From contig CALDHV010000069.1 of NCBI GenBank assembly GCA_937902305.1, positions 1 to 8,023 of the forward strand: a stretch of DNA of 8,023 nt, read 5' to 3'. This DNA comes from an uncultured Clostridia bacterium. Its GTDB lineage: Bacteria; Bacillota; Clostridia; Oscillospirales; Acutalibacteraceae. Position numbers and translations under genes: made by a program. The notes beneath the pieces were generated by a model. That model was not told the DNA's origin. It searched no databases and saw only the letters and a program-made list of their open reading frames with translations. This document shows positions 6,632-8,023 of the stretch, piece by piece. Each line of letters starts with the position of its first letter. Within the stretch, counting starts at the first letter, position 1.

Positions 6632-7399
6632 ATGATGAGTATATTGAACGTCAATCACCTGAAGAAAACCTATACCGGCCGATTTGGCGGGGCGCAGGTA
6701 CACGCGCTCAAGGACGTCACATTTTCGGTCGAAAGCGGGGAGTATGTCGCCATTATGGGCGAATCCGGCTCCGGCAAAACGACCCTGCTGAACATTTTGG
6801 CGGCGCTGGATAAGCCAAGCAGCGGCACGGTACTGCTGGACGGCAAGGATACGGCAACGCTCCGGGACAATGACCTCGCGCTGTTCCGCCGCAAAAACCT
6901 TGGATTTGTGTTCCAGGAGTTTAACCTGCTCGACACCTTTTCTCTGCGGGACAATATCTACCTGCCGCTGGTGCTGGATGGGGAAAGCATCCGGGATATT
7001 CGCAAGCGCGCCGTCCCGATCACCGACGCCATCGGCATCACCGATATTCTGGATAAATACCCGTATGAGGTATCGGGCGGGCAGAAGCAACGTGCCGCCG
7101 TGGCGCGGGCGCTCATCACCCGACCGAAGCTCATCCTTGCCGATGAGCCGACCGGGGCGCTGGATTCCGCGTCCTCCTCGGAGCTGCTGCGAGTATTCGG
7201 GGAGATCAACCGCGGCGGACAGACCATCCTGATGGTCACGCACTCGGTCGATGCGGCATCCCACGCCAACCGCGTTCTGTTCATCCGGGACGGCGTTATT
7301 TTCCACCAGATCTATCGTGGGGAATCCGACAATGAGCAGCTATACAAGAAAATCACCGACACGCTCACCTTGCTGAAAAACGGGGGTGGGGAGCCATGA
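6632..7399 (+). CDS. ABC transporter ATP-binding protein, Bce/MacB-type (FtsX permease partner)
   Basis: This cytoplasmic ATPase subunit powers a type VII (MacB/Bce-like) ABC system, which in Bacillota usually senses or detoxifies cell-envelope-active antimicrobial peptides. The 255 residues contain all nucleotide-binding motifs: Walker A GESGSGKTT (43-51), Q-loop Q95 in FVFQEFNLLD, signature VSGGQKQR (147-154), Walker B LILADEPTGALD (167-178) with E172, and the H-loop histidine in VTHS (H204). The FVFQEFNLLDTFSLRDNIYLPL stretch is typical of Bce-type ATPases. The start is the ATG pair at 6632/6635 after AAGGAGG. The stop overlaps the permease start (ATGA at 7396-7399), indicating translational coupling. 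The substrate is unknown. Confidence 0.93.
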   Translation: MMSILNVNHLKKTYTGRFGGAQVHALKDVTFSVESGEYVAIMGESGSGKTTLLNILAALDKPSSGTVLLDGKDTATLRDNDLALFRRKNLGFVFQEFNLLDTFSLRDNIYLPLVLDGESIRDIRKRAVPITDAIGITDILDKYPYEVSGGQKQRAAVARALITRPKLILADEPTGALDSASSSELLRVFGEINRGGQTILMVTHSVDAASHANRVLFIRDGVIFHQIYRGESDNEQLYKKITDTLTLLKNGGGEP

Positions 7400-7750
7400 A
7401 AAGCGTTCTTTGCCGCCGACTGGCTTGGGGCAATATTCGCAAAAACTACCGTTTTTTCATTCCCCGCATCCTCGCGGAAACGGGACTGCTTGCCTGCTTT
7501 TACATCATCTACACACTGGCGTGTGACGGCAGGCTGGCGCAGGTCAAGGGAGGTAGCTACCTGCCGACCTTTATGTGGATGGGCGCGGTCATCATCGGGA
7601 TCTTATCTCTCGTGCTTATGCTGTACGTAAGCAGCTTTCTTATGAAACAGCGCAGGCGTGAATTCGGACTTTACAGTGTGCTCGGCATGGAGAAAAGGCA
7701 TATCTGCCGTGTGCTCTTTCACGAATCGCTTGTGTGCAGTGTTTTGTCGA
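7396..7750 (+). CDS. Bce-type FtsX-like permease, N-terminal part only
   Basis: This is the membrane partner of the preceding ATPase, beginning at ATG 7396 in a 4-base overlap. About 118 residues match the start of BceB-like permeases: an amphipathic start (LAWGNIRKNYRFFIPRIL), a first membrane helix (about ETGLLACFYIIYTLA), a short external loop, a second helix (MGAVIIGILSLVLMLYVSSF) and the family signature MKQRRREFGLYSVLGMEKRHI on the cytosolic side, then the beginning of the next helix (ESLVCSVLSILG). Complete proteins of this family have roughly 600-700 residues and ten membrane helices. Here the homology stops in the middle of the third hydrophobic region. The frame stays open but continues in unrelated sequence to the window end. 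The copy is therefore truncated or chimeric and unlikely to form a working transporter as shown. Confidence 0.8.
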
Positions 7751-8023
7751 TTTTAGGATTTCGTAAGATTGATCGAAACGATTTCTCCGGAACAAACATG
7801 GTGTTTTGGCTGTCTGATCCAAAAAACAAAAGGGAGTGCGACGCAACGGCAATCATAACACCGGGGCTTTGCGTGAGATTTGACATAGGCTTTATAGGGA
7901 GGGGAAATCCTGAAATCTCCTTAGACAAGGTAACTAGATATGACCATTTTTTGGATATTGAAAGCAAAGCGGGAAAGAAATGCAGAGCAGCTTCGCACAC
8001 GATTATCATCGTTGATACGATTG
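7751..8023 (+). pseudogene. 5'-truncated fragment resembling a type II restriction endonuclease, in frame with the permease
   Basis: From about 7751 the permease frame continues without a stop to the window edge, encoding about 90 residues with no membrane segments: FRKIDRNDFSGTNMVFWLSD, then PKNKRECDATAII, FDIGFIGRGNPEISLDKVTR and, near the end, HTIIIVDTI. The pattern (an Asp before a conserved G-F-I-G-x-G-N-x-E-I-x-L-D-K block, then a hydrophobic IIIVD strand) reminds me of CfrBI-like restriction endonucleases, but this is recognition from memory and not a search result. No start codon with a ribosome binding site is seen, so the piece looks like the interior of a longer gene. Codon choice changes at the junction (AGA and ATA appear, both absent from the permease part) and GC falls from about 52% to about 44%. 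It could be another endonuclease-like family. Confidence 0.4.

Noticed and set aside
5682..7306. Minus-strand open frames at 5682-6290 and 6563-7306
   Set aside because: They lie opposite the clear EamA transporter and ABC ATPase genes. Their translations show no recognisable motifs and follow from codon bias on the coding strand.
7719..8009. Minus-strand open frame over the right end
   Set aside because: Its translation spans the permease/endonuclease-like junction and looks non-biological, whereas the plus-strand frame on each side has coherent, family-like motifs.

Overview
The window looks like a chromosomal segment from a moderately GC-rich Bacillota (Clostridia-type) bacterium. The reasons are strong AAGGAGG-like ribosome binding sites, near-consensus SigA promoters, a Bce-type ABC transporter of the kind common in Gram-positives, and a family A DNA polymerase whose proofreading domain appears to lack its catalytic acidic residues, as in many Bacillota. 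The taxon is an inference; there is no rRNA or other phylogenetic marker here apart from ValS and PolA.

Layout, left to right. Positions 1-460 (+) hold the C-terminal end of valyl-tRNA synthetase. It is followed 14 bases later by a sugar phosphate isomerase/epimerase-like TIM-barrel gene (475-1320, +). A strong hairpin at 1332-1361 serves as a shared terminator between that gene and convergent polA (1372-3945, -). Upstream of polA on the same strand is a small membrane-anchored protein gene (start 4433) whose reading frame appears broken by a one-base shift near 4118. Its probable true C-terminus continues in the next frame to 3974, 28 bases before polA, so the two probably form one transcript. 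That transcript has an excellent promoter (TTGACA, 17 bases, TATACT) with a perfect 18-bp palindrome across its spacer and -10, a likely operator. Next comes an AraC-family regulator (4593-5390, -) with a fully consensus promoter. It is divergent from an EamA/DMT-type 10-TM transporter gene (5553-6443, +), which it may control.

From 6444 to the end is a Bce-type ABC transporter locus. It has a regulatory intergenic region with direct repeats and a palindrome, the ATPase (6632-7399, +), and an overlapping FtsX/BceB-type permease starting at 7396. The permease is recognisable for only about 118 codons. At about 7750 the same open frame passes into unrelated, AT-richer, non-membrane sequence that resembles the interior of a type II restriction endonuclease and runs off the window edge. 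This junction is the most unusual thing in the window. It could be a real rearrangement or insertion breakpoint, or an assembly chimera.

Most of the window is ordinary core and accessory metabolism. I found no CRISPR array, tRNA, rRNA, IS element or convincing new multi-gene system.
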